Notes: a model not told the origin generated them from the letters alone. A stretch of 64,000 nt of DNA from Aptenodytes patagonicus (GCF_965638725.1 NC_134950.1:163036853-163100852); one strand, 5' to 3'. Positions 22,901 through 37,451 are shown, counted from the first letter of the stretch. Numbers and translations are program-made.

Positions 22901-24449
22901 AAGTCCCAGGGGTTCGATCCTGTACACATTGAAGTCGTTGGCCGTATTCACATTGACTGCAATGTGGCAATTGGGATCCTGGGGTTGAAGGGTTATTTCT
23001 CCCGCTGAATTACTGGTCCTGGATTTTAGGATATTTCCCCATTCTGCCACAAACATCCAAAAGTTGTTTATTTGTCCGTGTGTGCTTCTGGCAGTCTGTA
23101 TTCCTAGATGACCTGTTTTTGCAAGAATCAAAAGCTTATGACAGCAGGAGGGTTTTATTGGTCTTTGCTGGGCTGGCGTGCTGGCACCACTGCAGTGAGA
23201 GTGCTCACGGTCAATGACAGTGCAAGTCCTGGCTAAGCAAACTCATTTCCCGCCGACTCTGCAGAAGCTCCTCTATCAACCACTTACTAGCAGCATGTAC
23301 TCGAGAGGATGGGCTCATACAGGCGTGTTTTGTTTTAACAGAACTGACTCCGAGGCTAACTAGCAAGCATGGCCAGCGTAGTGATGGAAGAGAGGAGTTG
23401 CTGTGCAGAGCACACTAGTAAAGGAACAAGGACACCCTCCTTTTGTCCCATTAACCTGGTACGGCATCACATATAACTCATGGTTTCCTCTGTAGTTTCC
23501 TCTTACTCGTCTAAAAATTTTAAGGGTGTGACGGATCAGCAGAGGTCAGGTGAGACTGGATGGAAGGGGAGGAGTTGCTCTCATTTAGATTTTTTTTTTC
23601 CAAAACAAAGTTGGTCACACCTCTAATAGCTAGACTCAGCTGTGTTTTCAGGTAATCTTAATAATAGGTTGCTAGAGTGCTTAGCTTGTTCAATCCATTC
23701 AGTAATTAGAGCCAGCGCCAAAGTCATAAAATTGAGTGCGGGGTGAGGTCTTAATGAACGTAGTAATTTGGCTCCAAGTACAGCTCTGTACAGCTTCCTC
23801 ATGTACGGCTTCCTCTTGGATGGAACAGGGCAATCGTCAAGTAGAGCAAGTGTATGTGGCAGCTGAGGACCAAAAAAGGAGCATTTAAGTGACCATCAAT
23901 AAGATCATTTCAGCCATGCAGGTTGAGGAAAGCAGAACTAGCAATACTCAAGCTGTATTAGTTCTTTTTTAAAGTCTCAAAGTGCTGAGAACTTTGTGTT
24001 TTTATTCAATATTAAGACTGATACCTCCAGCAATATCCACATGCTGAGGCAATGTTTTTAATGAGTCAGGGAAAGCTGTCTACTGAATCACCAATATCCA
24101 AACCTGAAGAACCTAAATGTTTTTTTGAAATCTGAATATAATTCAGCATAGTCTTGTTCTTTTCATTAGGTGTGAAATAACCACAGATGATGAGACTCCA
24201 CTTACATAGCAGTAAAAAAATTACTTGTTTTAGTTTTCTACCACAGAATCTGAAATCTGCAACGTACATTATGTTGTTTACAAGGACTGAGAAAGGGATA
24301 AAACAAATAACTAGAAGAAATGTATATATAAAATAACTATACTAAATATGAAGACAACATTTCTGCTCATAAAGTTCCTAAACCAGAAGTCACTAGAAGC
24401 TGGGAAAATATTCTGGAGGGCAAGCCATGCAAGCTTGTGCTGTTCTTAA

Positions 24450-24525
24450 CCCATTGGCCATTGTCAGATACTGGGCTGGCTAGACCTTTGATTTGATCTA
24501 GGATGGCTGTCTTCTGCGCTCAGCG
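24450..24525 (+). mobile_element. Ancient L3/CR1-type LINE 3' end fragment
   Basis: The stretch from attggccattgtcagatact through the gctagaccttt...gatctaggatggctgt region follows the typical 3' end of L3-like CR1 elements (gccattg..., tactgggct.gatggacc, ...cagtatggc). It is strongly diverged, so an old insertion; no protein remains. Confidence 0.5.
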
Positions 24526-27500
24526 TGTTGCCCATCTTCTCTGAACACCACAAGCAGTTGCATCAGATTAGAAGAATAGACAGTGGGTGTCCCAGACTGT
24601 CCCAAAAATACTTAATAAAAAAATCACCAGGTAAACATTGTAGGAGGACATGACTAATGCAAGAACAGAGGGTGGAAATTCAAGGAAAGGCAAAAATGAT
24701 CAGTAATAGAAAATATGTAGTTCCTAAGATCTAGAATGTAGTAAGAAAGTTCCCCAGGGATGAATGCCATTTAGTTTCAAAAATAGACCGAGTAGGAGGT
24801 TGGAAAATGCTGTAAAAGAAATGCTCTCACATTTTCATCTGTTGACCTACTAACCTTTTCTTTACAACATCTGTTACAAGAAGTGCTTTGCAAATAATTT
24901 GGGGTTTTTGTTACAGCAGAAATCATTCTGCTCAGATGCTGACTTGTCTGTTTTCCAAGCAGAGATATGCCAGAACATCAGCAGAGTCATAGGGATTACC
25001 CAATATTTGCCTGCTTAATTGTTGGCAGTAACTGCTGGCAAAGGGGAAACACCTTTTTTGGCTACGTAGGCTACTTTCATCATATCTACCAGATTGAGAG
25101 TAGCTGTAGAGGCGTAGAACAGCTATAGAGATCCAGAAAGAAGGACCCTGAGGCCTTCAGCTTAAGCTCCAGTTCTACGCGTATGCCTATGTTAATCTGG
25201 AGTAGATCCCATCACATTGATCTAACTTTAAACAAGTTTACCTGAAATTTAAGTATTGGACGTACTAGACAGTTGTGCTGTATTCTCTGCTATACTAAAT
25301 ATTGCTATCTTAATTTTGGTGGAATCAGAACACTTTCCAGTGGATGAAGATAGGAAAATAGGAGCTGGATCCACAACTTTTCACCTCCAAGTTATAAAAC
25401 TCACCAAGAAAGATGTTCTATTGACTTGCCAATGATAAGTGTTATCCACATTGAAGTGGCAGCTTTTACCATCACAGTGGCATCAAGCTGACTTATCTCT
25501 CCTTCCAGTTGGCGATTCCTTCCAGAAGACGACTAAAGAAGCAATCCAAGCAAGCTTTCCCTCTATCTGATGCGCGTATTACGTGGCTAGAGGACTGCAG
25601 TCACACTGCAGGTGCTGAATTTAGTTATATACACACAAAAAATAAGGAAGGTCACAGCTGAACTCTGCTAAAATGCTAATTCAAAACTGGCCTCCTGTTA
25701 ATCTTTTTGCTGGAGTGATTACATAGCTTGGAAGAGCAGAGAATGGCCATAAGCTTTATAGTTATGACAAACTGCAAAACAGCTGGAAATTAACAGTGGA
25801 AAGGGAAGCACTTTGTTGCCATGTCTGTCTTCAATTGCAAGCGAAGCTAACTTGATGGCTCTGGTGCTATCGTTGTTCTGACTTATCTTTGATTAATGCA
25901 TGTGGAACCTCAGGAGCGCCAGAACACTGTGCTATACCTATTTCATAACTGCCTGGAGTTCCTTGTTAAGTAATCTGGCTGTGAGCAATTACAAAGCTGT
26001 TCTGCTTCTCTTAACATTTCAGAGGAGAAAGAATTTAGCATTTTCCCATTCTGCGCTATAACAGTGGCAGAGACGTACGTCTTGCACCCTACCTGTTAAT
26101 TGGGCATTGTCACAGGGTGCGAGAATTAAAAATGTCCACTGATAACCACAACAGCTTCTCTTCTAAACGTCCTGAGTGCCTCTCCTTCTCTGTGCCTCTC
26201 CCCTGAGCCGCAGCAGACCTCACCGGCTGGCTGGGACCTGCGCCTGGGAGACTTCGCTGCCTTTTGGATGCTGCAGCACAAGACGTTGTTATGGGTCTGC
26301 TCGTGATCCTCCTTCCCTCCTGAGGCTCAGGAGTTTCTCCTCTGGCACTGCTCTCTCCTCTTTGGAAAGCCTCTGCCTCCACTACTCACCTTGGAGTTGG
26401 GGACTCCCTCCCACTCCCATCTGGCGCAGCCTCTGACCCCACAGATGCTCTGCTCTGAACTAGCACTTCTCTGGGGACACAGAGGCGCCCTGCCTCTTGG
26501 GGAAAGGAGGTGAGACAGAGTGCGGCTGCTTTCCAGCCCTCTTCCTCTCCACGGCCACAGCGGTGGAGCTGTGTGGGCAGCAACCGCCAGCCGGGAGGGA
26601 GTGGGAGAGACAGGGCAGTGTGGTGATGCAAGGTGGTGCAGGAAAGGTGCAAGACTAATATTGCTGGTCTGGTGGATACCGTGGCACTGTGGCAATATAA
26701 AGTTCATACATAATTCATAAATGTCATACGTTAGCACTGCTTGTGCTACTTACACTTATGGCTGTGATACTGTAGGGATGCTGCATGTAGCCTCTTGTTA
26801 GTTTATACATGGAAACATGACATAGCAACAGAAAACCCATCGGTATTTCCTACCATCATTGGCGAAGGCACCAAAAAAAGGAAAATACACTTTAAGTGAG
26901 AGAAACAGAGCAGTGAGCGACTCTGAACCATTTACCACCACGCACAAATGTTTCAAGGGCAGCTGTCTCCTGGCCTGGACTGTGAGCACATGGGGCTCTA
27001 ACCCGAGGTGCTGGAGCTGTTGGAGCTTTCGCCTTGAACTGCCGGTGCAGGTGGCGATGTGCGGGTGGGAGAAGGGATGTCAGTGTGTATTTTTTTTTCT
27101 CAGCAGTGAAAAACAGAGGGTTGGGCTGATTGCTTCACCTCTTCAGTCTGCAGGGAGTCATTGCTGCACCGACACAGCTCCACCTTTCACTCTTGTGGCT
27201 GCAAACCCTATAGTCACTCAAGTCTGCTTGTATTATTATACTAGCTAACAACTTACCAAGTTTCAGTTACTTTTTGTCACCCCATTTTTCATTTCAGTCT
27301 ACTTGTAAGGATGGCTGAAAAATTATCTTCTGCTTCAATTTCCTTATGCTGTTGCTGGAATTAATTGTTAACTAAGTTTCTTGTGGGGAATGTAATGAAA
27401 ATACAGTATGATAGCAATACATTTCTGCCGTGATTCATGGTTACCGGTGGAAATATTTAATGATCTTTTTGTATACATATAGTAATTGCTTCTTCTGTAT

Positions 27501-28034
27501 CACAATAATAGGTTGCAATACAATTACACTCTTGTTCTTCTTCATATGAGAAATGGGCACATGAGCAGAACAGAATCAGAAAAGCAGAAAGTCCCTCATA
27601 TCTTTTCAATATTCATCTACTCACTTGAGAATCTGCAGTCTTTTGAATAACACTAGGCTTATAATCAAAGTGATTGTGGAGCCTTAAGATAAACAATTAA
27701 TAAGATAGCTAAAGTTCATTTTCATAACAAAACTAGGCATTAAGGAGTTATTCCTAAGGCTTTCCCTAAAGGTAAAGACTCCGAGGAATGCAATACATTG
27801 CAGATAAATCCTCCTAATATAAAGCAATATATTCTCAGTTACACAGAGATGAGCAACACTCACTTCTCTCTAATAAACTTCTGCTGGAACCTGGCTGCTG
27901 CTGAAAAAGCCGGTCTCTCTGAACAAAGGAGTCCCTGTCTTGTAAGAGCTCATTACCCATATGATAATAGTATTCATTTCTCTTGCACAATTCATCGGAG
28001 GGGCAGTGGGCTCCTTGCAAACATCTAATTAGGT
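24526..28034. other. Intergenic
   Basis: No gene recognised. A locally GC-richer patch at about 26180-26640 has overlapping frames of 66-136 codons on both strands, none resembling a known protein. Confidence 0.6.
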
Positions 28035-28215
28035 CTCGCATCATCCCTGAGCAGCAAGTATTATTTTCCTCATTTTACAGTTATGGAAGTTGGGCGGAGG
28101 GGCTGCAGCCAGTGGCCCAGAGCCACCTGTCCTGTCACTTCCCCAGCTAGGAATAGACCCTGGATGTCTTTACTCCCAGCTCTCTGTTCCAAGCTGTAAG
28201 CCATGACCTCTTGCA
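28035..28215 (-). mobile_element. MIR-like tRNA-derived SINE fragment
   Basis: The plus strand follows the reverse complement of a MIR element: tattattttcctcattttac, then a diverged ...ggcccagagccacctgtc, then cagctaggaatagaccctgg and a tail ending ...gtaagccatgacct. The order of blocks matches the MIR core and 3' region. Divergence is high, as expected for an element of amniote age. Confidence 0.55.
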
Positions 28216-31194
28216 GAAGCTAATTAAAAGCTAAGAAAATACTTTGACAAGCTTTCAAAAATGTTATTGGTACAGCAGATTTCTGCTGGGATCAGAGTCA
28301 AGTTTCTAGCACAGCTGTATTTGTTGTCTGCATTGCTTAAGCTTTTTTAAAGCAGTCAGAAGACTAAAGACATGCCTGTATTCCCGATACATTGCAAAAT
28401 TCACCACAGTTCCTTGCACTGGTGTTTTTGTGGGCACCCTGGCTCCATTTCTCACGGGCATTTAAAAGTGCAAAACCCTGAAGTCAGTGACACAGCTTCT
28501 TCCAGTCGCATGGATGCAGGCAAAAGTTGCTGGTGTCTGCATATGCAGATTGAGAACTGATATAGTTTCAATTATTTGTTGTTGATTTGTTAGCTGTAAG
28601 ATTATGTTATTTCTTGCAATCTACTTTTAAGAATATAGAAAGCCCTTAGAGGAAGTATCCTAGGTAATTTGTTAGAATTCATTGCAGCTCAGCTGTCAAA
28701 ACAACGTGAGTGCCCTTGCATTTGGACTGATGTTAAATCATAAGCCTTTAGCTTACACATTTGGTTAGGGGGTGGAAAGAGTTAATCTGCAGGGCAAGCT
28801 CCCTTGCCAAACTTCAGAAGAAGCAAGTTGTGCAAAAGTCGATGAGAACTGAAAATCACTGAGGAAGGGGATCTTTTGAAAGGAAATGTGACATTTTCAG
28901 CAAAATCCCACTAAACCTCCTCCTCTTGGCAGCACGTACAGGTGAAAGCGATCCCGTGTCTGGACCTATGGCAGCGGGGTTTGCACGGAGAGGCAGGGTG
29001 CTGCTCACCCGCAGGGAGGTGCGATCTCTGCCTCTGTTCAACTTAGGTGAAAAACGTGTTAGAAAGAGGATCTCAGACGTAGAGGAGGGGTCGGGATATC
29101 AGTTAGAGCATATTTTCCAACATTGAATGACTTGGTGTGACATTTGCTAGAACAACCCCATTTAATTCTCATTTTAGTATAGCGAGAATTTGTACTCCAG
29201 CATAGTCTTTTGCAGAGCCCTGTGCCATGCTTCAGCAGAGTAGTGCTGCCAATGCTGCAGCACATTCGGCGTTGCTGAGAAGCCATTACTTGCATGAATT
29301 TTACTCCTTCCCTAGTAAAACTGCAACTGTTTAGTCATTCTAAGGCATATTCAGAGCAAGGATTCAGAACAAGAATTTTACAGACCACTTTTTCAATTTG
29401 GGGGAATAGCTGAAGACTGAATGGGGTGCATTTTCTTGGCATGTACATTTGAAAAAAGCCAGCAACAATCAGCTAAAAAGGCAGAGACTAAGTTAAACTA
29501 TCACCTTACGGATAACCTGATGGCCAGAGAACCCTTAGCTACTGATCTTTCACCCTTTCAGCTTTCAATGAGAGCAACGTGTCAGCCGTGAGGCTTTCAT
29601 ACCGCCCCTGCTGCTGCTAGGGACCGCTGCCATGCTACGTGTGGAGCGTGATGGTGTGCTTCGCAGAGCTGCCTCACCCCTGAAAAAGCAGCACCACGGG
29701 AGTGTCGAGCGACGTGTTGCTCTATCAGTATTGCACTTGTGCAACGTGGCAGCGTCTAATACTCTTAGAGGACTGGATCAATAAACAATGCTGCCAGCTA
29801 TTGGCAATGATAAATCTCCTCTCCACGTATACACCCTGTTTGGATTCTGCCTGTGATTTAGCATTTTGGCAGTTGCTGCAGGACTGCCTGCTTTCAATCG
29901 GTTGGCTCTGTGCCCTGCCTTCCAGTGTATCAATAAATCAGGAAGCTTTCCACTAGTTTCTCAGGATCTGACTGTGAGATGCCAGGCTTAACTCATTAGA
30001 GCAGGACTTGAGGGATGTTCCGTACCTTGTGGGAGCAGCTTCTCCATTCATAATGTCACCCCACACTACCTCTGTTTGGCATAGTGACTGCTTTCTTCAA
30101 CAAAGTTCTCACCTTCTCTTACCTCTTTCCAAAGGTTTTTATTCTACTTGGCTGCCTGGAGTAGGCAGAGAGTGATACTCTTCACTTCAGCCTGTTTATA
30201 CAGAGGGTAAGCTTGGACTCATTAGTCTAATAGGTTTCATTGCCAACTTTTTGATCCTACAGCTTTTATCATTGCTTGTTTTTCCCAGGAATAGCTAATG
30301 AAAAGCATTGGTTTAATAAAAGACATTATGTTTTCCTACAAGACTTGGTTCCCCTGATCATCGTAGCCTCGTGGCAGCATGAATGTTGCTATGACTGTCA
30401 TTCTTACCATATTTTTGTATAACCTTGCTCAAGCAGGATTAGTAACAAAGTTCCAGTATTGCTGGTGCTAGTGGAGCTTCAATTCATTGAGGCTAGTGAG
30501 ATTTCAGAAAATCCTCCATGTAGATATAGCCTGTGGGAGCAATTTAACCTTCATTAAACAGATGGGCTGAAAGCTCTGACGATGTCATATGTGATGTGAG
30601 TGAGTACTTGTGCCTCACAAAGCTCTGCTAATGGCTTTCAGTCCTGCCCTCCAGCACTGCTATTCTTCCAGCACAGGGCCTTCTGCTAGTCAGTCTTTTG
30701 TTGTGATGTATTATTTTATGGCTTTAAGCTGCTCCTTTGCTTTTCTCTTTAAAACACTGGCATTTTGACTTCAAACCCGGGAAAATTCTGCCACAGTTTA
30801 GATCAACAGATGTGGGGAAGGATGGTGCGTCTGGCTACCCGTGTGCGTCTGGCCTTGCCCTGCCTCGTGGCATGTAGCATCAGTTAGAGCTGGGCAAGGA
30901 GGCAGCGCCGTGCTCCCAAATTAGAACCAAAAGTGCTTTGTTTCCATCCCGCTTTGGTATAAATGACTATGTAGGTCAGTGAGGAAGGATGAATCATGCC
31001 ACCATGTACATATTAGAACCATGTTCTTTGTATAGAGGCACATGCAGTTTCCTGGTGAGAGCTGCCGGGGGCTGGGGCTCAGACAGAGATGATTTCCAGC
31101 TAAGTGCACAGAACTTGCTTGAACCTCAGGGTAGCTTGAATCCAATACTGGTTTTATGCATTCACCCTGGTCGAGGGAGAAGAAAGATAGTTGC
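28216..31194. other. Intergenic
   Basis: Unremarkable sequence. No gene or recent repeat recognised. Confidence 0.6.
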
Positions 31195-31320
31195 CTGGTG
31201 GAGGTGTACGCGCAGAACTGAGCTAGTCCAGGTTTCAGTCCCAATTTTCTCATAACTTCTTTTTTCTGACCTAGAGCAAGTCACTTGAAATCCTGTTTCC
31301 CTGGCTGTACTTAACCCACA
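31195..31320 (+). mobile_element. MIR-like SINE fragment
   Basis: The block order matches the MIR core in sense orientation: ...gctagtccaggtttcagtcc, ...tgacctagagcaagtcactt, then gaaatcctgtttccctggctg, corresponding to the TGACCTTGGGCAAGT and CTCAGTTTCC landmarks. Old and diverged. Confidence 0.6.
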
Positions 31321-34300
31321 TCTGCTGATTTCTGCCCAGAGAAGACCTGAGCGCTGCTCCTGGTCTGAACTGAACCACAGCCTGCTCCCAGTAATGCTGG
31401 TGCAGATTAGCAGTGAACTGGGACCCTAAACCAAATATCATTCTGGTTGTCTTTGTGCCTTATCAATCAGATGTGTGTAAACAAACAAACACCCTAATTT
31501 GAGGGAATTTTTGTAAGAATAAATGCATGGCTGATATAAAGTACTCAATAGTACGGTGAGGCCTCACAGGGACCAATCGTTCCCTTTATCTCTGGGATAT
31601 AGAGTTTAGCTAACCTGTTTATTGATTTTCTTTCCTGGGTGTAGTGGCAGCTTTACCACTAAAACACTGGCTCGGTCAGGAATGCAAAAAACCAAAAAAG
31701 AATAAAATCCTCAGTTCTGCCATTATCCTCCAAACAACTTATCCCCAAAAGTGAGGATAAAATCTCAGCTAACATTTGCTGTCTGCAACAGAGATCTAGC
31801 GCCAAGCCACCCACCGTAGGCTCCCTTTTGAGCACAGCTGTGCAGATTTAGGTTTTACTTTGGAGGAAGCTGAACTGTGCCATTGCATCCCCTCACTGTA
31901 TTGCTGAGCTCCTTTGGTTTAAGGGAACCTGGGATAAGTGCCTCTGGCGTTGGTAGCTGCCCTTTGCCAGGTGGGTCCCGCATGGATGTGCTTGCAGCCT
32001 GAAGGACCTGAAGGTGTCTCATCCAGGTTCTCCAGCAACAGTTCCTTCAAAAGGAGAAAACAACCTAAATACGGTCATATGTCTCTGAGCAGGGGAAATA
32101 GAGACAGGGAGATAAACGGGACGAGCATGGGCAATTCTGCCCAGCGTGTGGTTAGTTAATGTGATGAGCCAGCCTGGGTCGTTCCTTGGCCATCGTGTGT
32201 GCCTGGGGGCTAAGGTGAGTCTCTATGCCTTGCCCAGGCTGGGGGACAGGCCTGGGAGCAGGGCAGGCTTGGGATGTTTTCCCCTATAAGTCCCATGTCA
32301 GGTGGCAGCTGGAAAGCGGGACCTGCTCCCGAACACCATCAGCGTTCTTCTTAAGAGCTTTTTTCCCTGTTAATTGCTTTGTAACCAGTTATGATTAGAC
32401 AGTAATGATTCCTGGGTCTAATGATAGGAAGTACTCATCAGCACATGGGCAAGGGAGCAGTTCCCCAGAGCCTGGATGTTTACCAAAAGGGAATACATGA
32501 GACATGCGAGTTTCCAAAACAGGAAACTGAAATTTTAGGATATAATACAGCAGCATATTCTCCGTTACCATCATCTGCCACAGTCTAGAGGAGGACACAA
32601 AGGGAATCACGTCTGCATAATATAAACTCACATAATTATAACAGTAGCAACCCGACTTTAACCACTTGGTTTGGAAACAATTGCCCCCAAATATTGGCCT
32701 TTGACTGTAGAAAAGAAATACTCATGGGAGAAGCTTTCATTTAGATAGCAAATTAGAGGCATAAATTAAAAAAGAAAAGCAAGTCACTCTGAATGTAGCC
32801 ACCCTTGGTGTAATACAGCAAACATCAGTGAGCTCTGCTCCATGACTAGGGATGCTGGGTGCTGCAGCCAGCTAAACGAGCATCATCTTATAGCAGCCTT
32901 GTCTGTGTGGATAAGATGAGGCCGTTCATTTACTTACAGAGAAGGTGGCAATCTGGGAACTCAATGGCCAGTGTAATCTTTTGGTAGTGGTCTTCCTTTG
33001 TACCTAAGCAGAAAGATCTAAGTGGTCTATAAACCCTGAAATTCACAGTTAAAAAAAAGGTGGTGGGGGGGGACGGGACACACGAGACAGCTCTGCCGGT
33101 GAGAGGCAGACAGTGCAGCACCGTCCTGAATCCCCACTGAGGTCCCTGGGGCACGTGGACATGCTGTGACATTTATTTCCAGAGCAGAACTGCCTCAATC
33201 AATCCTGTCACGAGGCGCAGAAAGTGCTCCCAGCTTGTTCTCAAAATGCAAAAGCAAAAAGTCATTCCTGTAGAGACTTCCTTCTCTCGCACCTTGCAAC
33301 CCTCACACATGGACCAGGTGACAGATGGCCTTGCGTTGTGCTCTGAGATCAATGCATTTAAAGAGTCCAAAATCAGAAGATTTTTACAAATAAATAGGCA
33401 GCCAGCCTATGCCTGACCTCTGCAACTGTGTGTGCTTGCAGCGCAAGCTTTGCAAGCTCTTTTTCTAGTTGAAGTAGCAGGAGGATCATTTTTAGGACCA
33501 GAGGCAATTATTCTGGTCTGGAATTTCAAGATGATGTTGACTTTTACCACAAATACACAGAAAAGATCTGGTGTTTCACAATAGCAGGGTCCCAGGAAAA
33601 CATTTCCTCAGCCAGACTAATGGGGACCCAAGTTCTAAGTGGAGAAGATATTCTATTGTGCAAGAGGAGAGAAAAATGAGGAAAATCAAGGTATTGTCTG
33701 CTGTTGTTATCTGCTGGAGGCCCAGCTGAATTTCTGCAGATGGTAGATAGCTTTGCCAGCCTTCACAATCCAGTGGCTTTTCTTCATATTTGTTTTTTCT
33801 TTAGGGAAACATGCAATATTTAGCAATTAGATATTGATCCAACTATACAGCAAGGTCAAGGAAAGCTTTTATGTTACTACAGTTTTTTCCCCCTAACATA
33901 ACTAGTTTTAGAGAACATACTCATGTGCCTTCTATTGTGGCAACAGTGGAGGAAGAAGTCTGTGATTGCAAAGTTCACAGTTTAAAATGCAGAAAAGGCA
34001 TTTACTGGGAACCCAGAGAAGTAGGGGACGCAGATGAAATAGGGGCTTCCCGGGGAGCCCCGGCAGCAGAGATACACCTGGGAGAGATGCTGCTATTGCT
34101 TTATGAATTCTTACTAACTTCACTGGGCTTTTGCAGATAATCTCACAGCTTGGACCCATCCTCCCAGAGACCCAGGGCTGGCAGTGGTAATAACTTGCAA
34201 ATTAAGAGCTTTTTAATTGTGCCTTTTTCCTGCATGATATCTTATGTTGTGCAGTTCAACCAGTTGTTTTTTATTCTGCATTGTTGCTTTCTTTTGCATC

Positions 34301-36430
34301 ACCTAACTTTCTGCATATCACTCTATCATTCTTCTTTCCTTTGCACAGTTGCCGCAAAACTTTTTAGCATAAATGCCACAATAATAACAAAAAAACCCCT
34401 CCGTCTCCCTGGTGTCAGGAAGGATGCAAGAATTAAATATACGTTCAGCGTACTGTAATATAAATTGATTTGAACCTGGCTGAAAACCAATAAGTAATAA
34501 GGATTTGTTGGCTGTCCTACCTCTTTGTATGACAGCAGTAGAAGATAGTATCAAAACTCACAAGCTGAAACACTCTGTTGAAAATAACATTCAGAGCAAA
34601 AGTAACTGGTGGTGGTTAAAGGTACCTCCAGGATCCCACAGTCTCGAGTCTGGGCTGGGGACCCCTGCCAGTGCAGAGCAGTTACCTGGATGTTGGTGAG
34701 AGTCATCTTGGTGGAAGATGATGCAAACTGGTCTGCGGCTATCAGAAACTCATTGTGAATGCAGAAGAGGAAGATGAGGTCATGTCTGTCTCCAGCAGGC
34801 ACGCCCGTGATCCGGGATGCCAAGTGGAGCCACAGGGCATGCGTCAGAGGATTCAGATGTTATCATTGACAGGGCACACCAGAGTCAAGATCTGAGACTG
34901 GGAATCAAATTCTGCTGGGAAAGACTGAGCGAAGGGAGAGCAAGCCTTTTGTGGAGCTCATGTTGTCAGTAGGCTCTCATCAGACTCAGGAACTTTTCCT
35001 CTTGTACTCCGTGGTGAGTTTTGCAATCTGATTTTGCTGAAAGAAGCTCACTTTGGTAGGTCAAGGGTAGGCTCTTCCAGAGGCCCTGTGCTGACGTTGA
35101 GTAACACCAAGTCCAACGCTGCTGAAGTCCGCATCTGGAGCTGTTTTTATTTCCTGCAGAGGAAGAAACTTCTCTTTATCACGCAGTGAGATCCCAGCTG
35201 CAGCAGCAGTCTGTTCAGCAGCAGCAGCAGGGCTTGAAGCAGAGGGAAAAGCAGAGGCTGAGATCTGAACCCAGCAGGAGTTCAGAGTGCAAAGCCGTGA
35301 TATTGCAGATGACAGAAGAGAGGCGGCAAAGCCCTCTTGTTCAGCACTTCAGGCCATGTGGCAAGATGGGCTGGTTCTTGTATTTTCCACTTTAGCTCTG
35401 ACAGCACCACTGCAGAGCTTCTGTCAAAACCCCAGCAAAAACTCAGTGAGAGCCACTGCCTTGTGGAGGCAACACAGAATTAATGTTCCCAGAGAGGCAA
35501 CAGCTCCCTTAAATCCCTGTAGGCTTTGTGGAAGAGGCTGTTTAGCTCCACAGCCAAGACCTTGCCTATATGTAAGGAACTGATCCGGAGCAAGAGCCTC
35601 TCTGCTTTGCCCTTATGTGAGGCAGGGATTTGCTCTATATCAAACGCTTGGGCCAAAGAGGCTTTCCCCAGCTCCTTGGTGATGTGGTGACTCCATCAGG
35701 AGATAAGACCTGGACATGCACCTTCTGTCCCACCTTCTCTCCCTCACTGTGCCGATCCCATGCCAACCCCATGACCTAGGTCCCATGGGAGAGGCCCTTG
35801 GTGCAGCGGCTGGGAGCTCTGCTGCAGTGCAGCCTGGACCTGATCTGGATGACAGGGGAGCAGGGCTGCAGAGTGCACCATCAACTGCACGTACATCCAA
35901 TTCAGTACAAAACCCCAAAGGTCTGGCAAAAAGAATTGCTGTTTTCCCCTTTTCCATGCACTTTCTTACTTTGCTTTGCCTCTACTACACCTGCCTAAGC
36001 ACAAGGTCCCATCTAAAGGCTTCTTGAAATCACAGGAAAGACTCTCCATGACCCACAAGGGTGCTGAGTTGGGCCATGTTTGCTCTGTGCAGCTCCTGGG
36101 CAACAAGTCAATGGGAGCTGCGTTTGTGAAAGCTGGGCCTCTCCACCCAGTCCTCATGGAAAGCATGGGTGATAGCGGGAGTCATACAGGATAAAGGCCT
36201 TGGATAAAGCCGTGTTAATCTTGGTTTTACAACCGCTTTGTGTTTTCTGTTCACTCCTCTTTCTGCAAGCTAAGGTTCATAAAAGCCTGATGAGGCCAAC
36301 AGGAGTCTCTCCATTATCTTGGAAATGAAGAACCGTTATCTTGGTTCCGACCCTGAATCATCTTGTTGCCTGCAAGACTGAACTACGTGACTGGCAAAAT
36401 GCTTGACTCCTCCCAGTCCAGCTATTGCTT

Positions 36431-36504
36431 GTCATCCTTATGACAACCTGCACGTAGGGTGTCATCCTTGCGACAACCTGCATGTAGGGCATCATCCTTG
36501 CCCG
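36431..36504. repeat. 30-bp tandem repeat, about 2.4 copies
   Basis: Units 36431-36460 and 36461-36490 share gtcatcctt.cgacaacctg-type sequence with few differences. A partial third unit starts at 36491. Confidence 0.9.
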
Positions 36505-37451
36505 TTGTTTGGTCCTCTCGGTCCCCGCAGCGTGCTGTTCCTGCAGCTTGGGCTTTGTGCAATGCAGGACGGCGCTGCACCCCGGCATACCCTCGCTGTG
36601 CTGCCGAGCCATTTGCAGCAGTTCTGCCGTGTATTCTGCATTTTCTCCTTATAGATCACCCTCCCTGGAAGGTTTATAGATGGCTTTGTGGCAGCCAGGC
36701 TCCCACAATGCAGAGGGACACAGCCGCTGGGCCCCGTGATTGGAAGGTGGGATGGAAGGGAAGAGCGCCATGTCCACCTGGGCAACAGCTACAAACAATC
36801 CCCTTTGAAAAAGGGGTTTCACCCTCAGTTCAGTGACCAAACCCTTTAGTGCACTGGCTATAACTGCATTGAAACACCTGCTGGAAGATCTGAGCTATAT
36901 ACCGTGGTCTGTGTCCCCTGGTTAGAGCCTTCTGCCTTATTTTTATTCCATCCCACCAGCAGTGCTTCATGATGGTGGTCTGACGTATGCCTTTTTATAA
37001 ACAAAATGGTACATGAAAATTAGCATTCAGGAACTGAAATTGCCAATTCTTTCCTAACTTCTACAAAAATAGCCAGTTTATTTTTGAAATCTTAAGAAAT
37101 CTCTGATTCAGATGACTTGTCTGGCATGGTTCATACCAGACTGAGTGTAGCTATATTAGAAATAACCTTAGCGTTTTTCTAACATACAGAGACTTGATTC
37201 ACAGGAGTCATGGCAAAAAGGCCTCTGTGCTAAAATACCTTTGGAGCGTATTCTCTTTTAAGGCAAACGTAATACAGACTAGTATTGATGAGAATATTTT
37301 GCTCCAATGAAGGTCAGAAGAAAGATTTTATGCCAGCAGTGTTGATCTGCTCAGGAAGATGGGAGGCTGGGGGGGCTAATGCAGCTTTCCAGCATGCTTG
37401 TGCCTCTTCAGTTCAGCTGTGATAAACTGGCAGCTTGTCTTGAGCTGGCAG

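Larger units (their letters stand above)
11051..24449. other. Intergenic, 5' flank of INSIG1 (proximal block)
   Basis: About 13.4 kb without a recognisable gene. No reading frame here matches a protein I know, and the longest (140 codons at 15733-15311) overlaps others on both strands and looks like chance. It holds small tandem duplications (14124-14177, 16895-16922), a candidate regulatory block (13800-13990) and short segments resembling an old amniote dispersed repeat (about 17385-17450, 18355-18460, 22890-22990). Confidence 0.7.

Noticed and set aside
22900-22935. GGGTTCGATCC, resembling a tRNA B box
   Set aside because: No A box at the right distance and no cloverleaf arms. It is more likely part of an old dispersed repeat.
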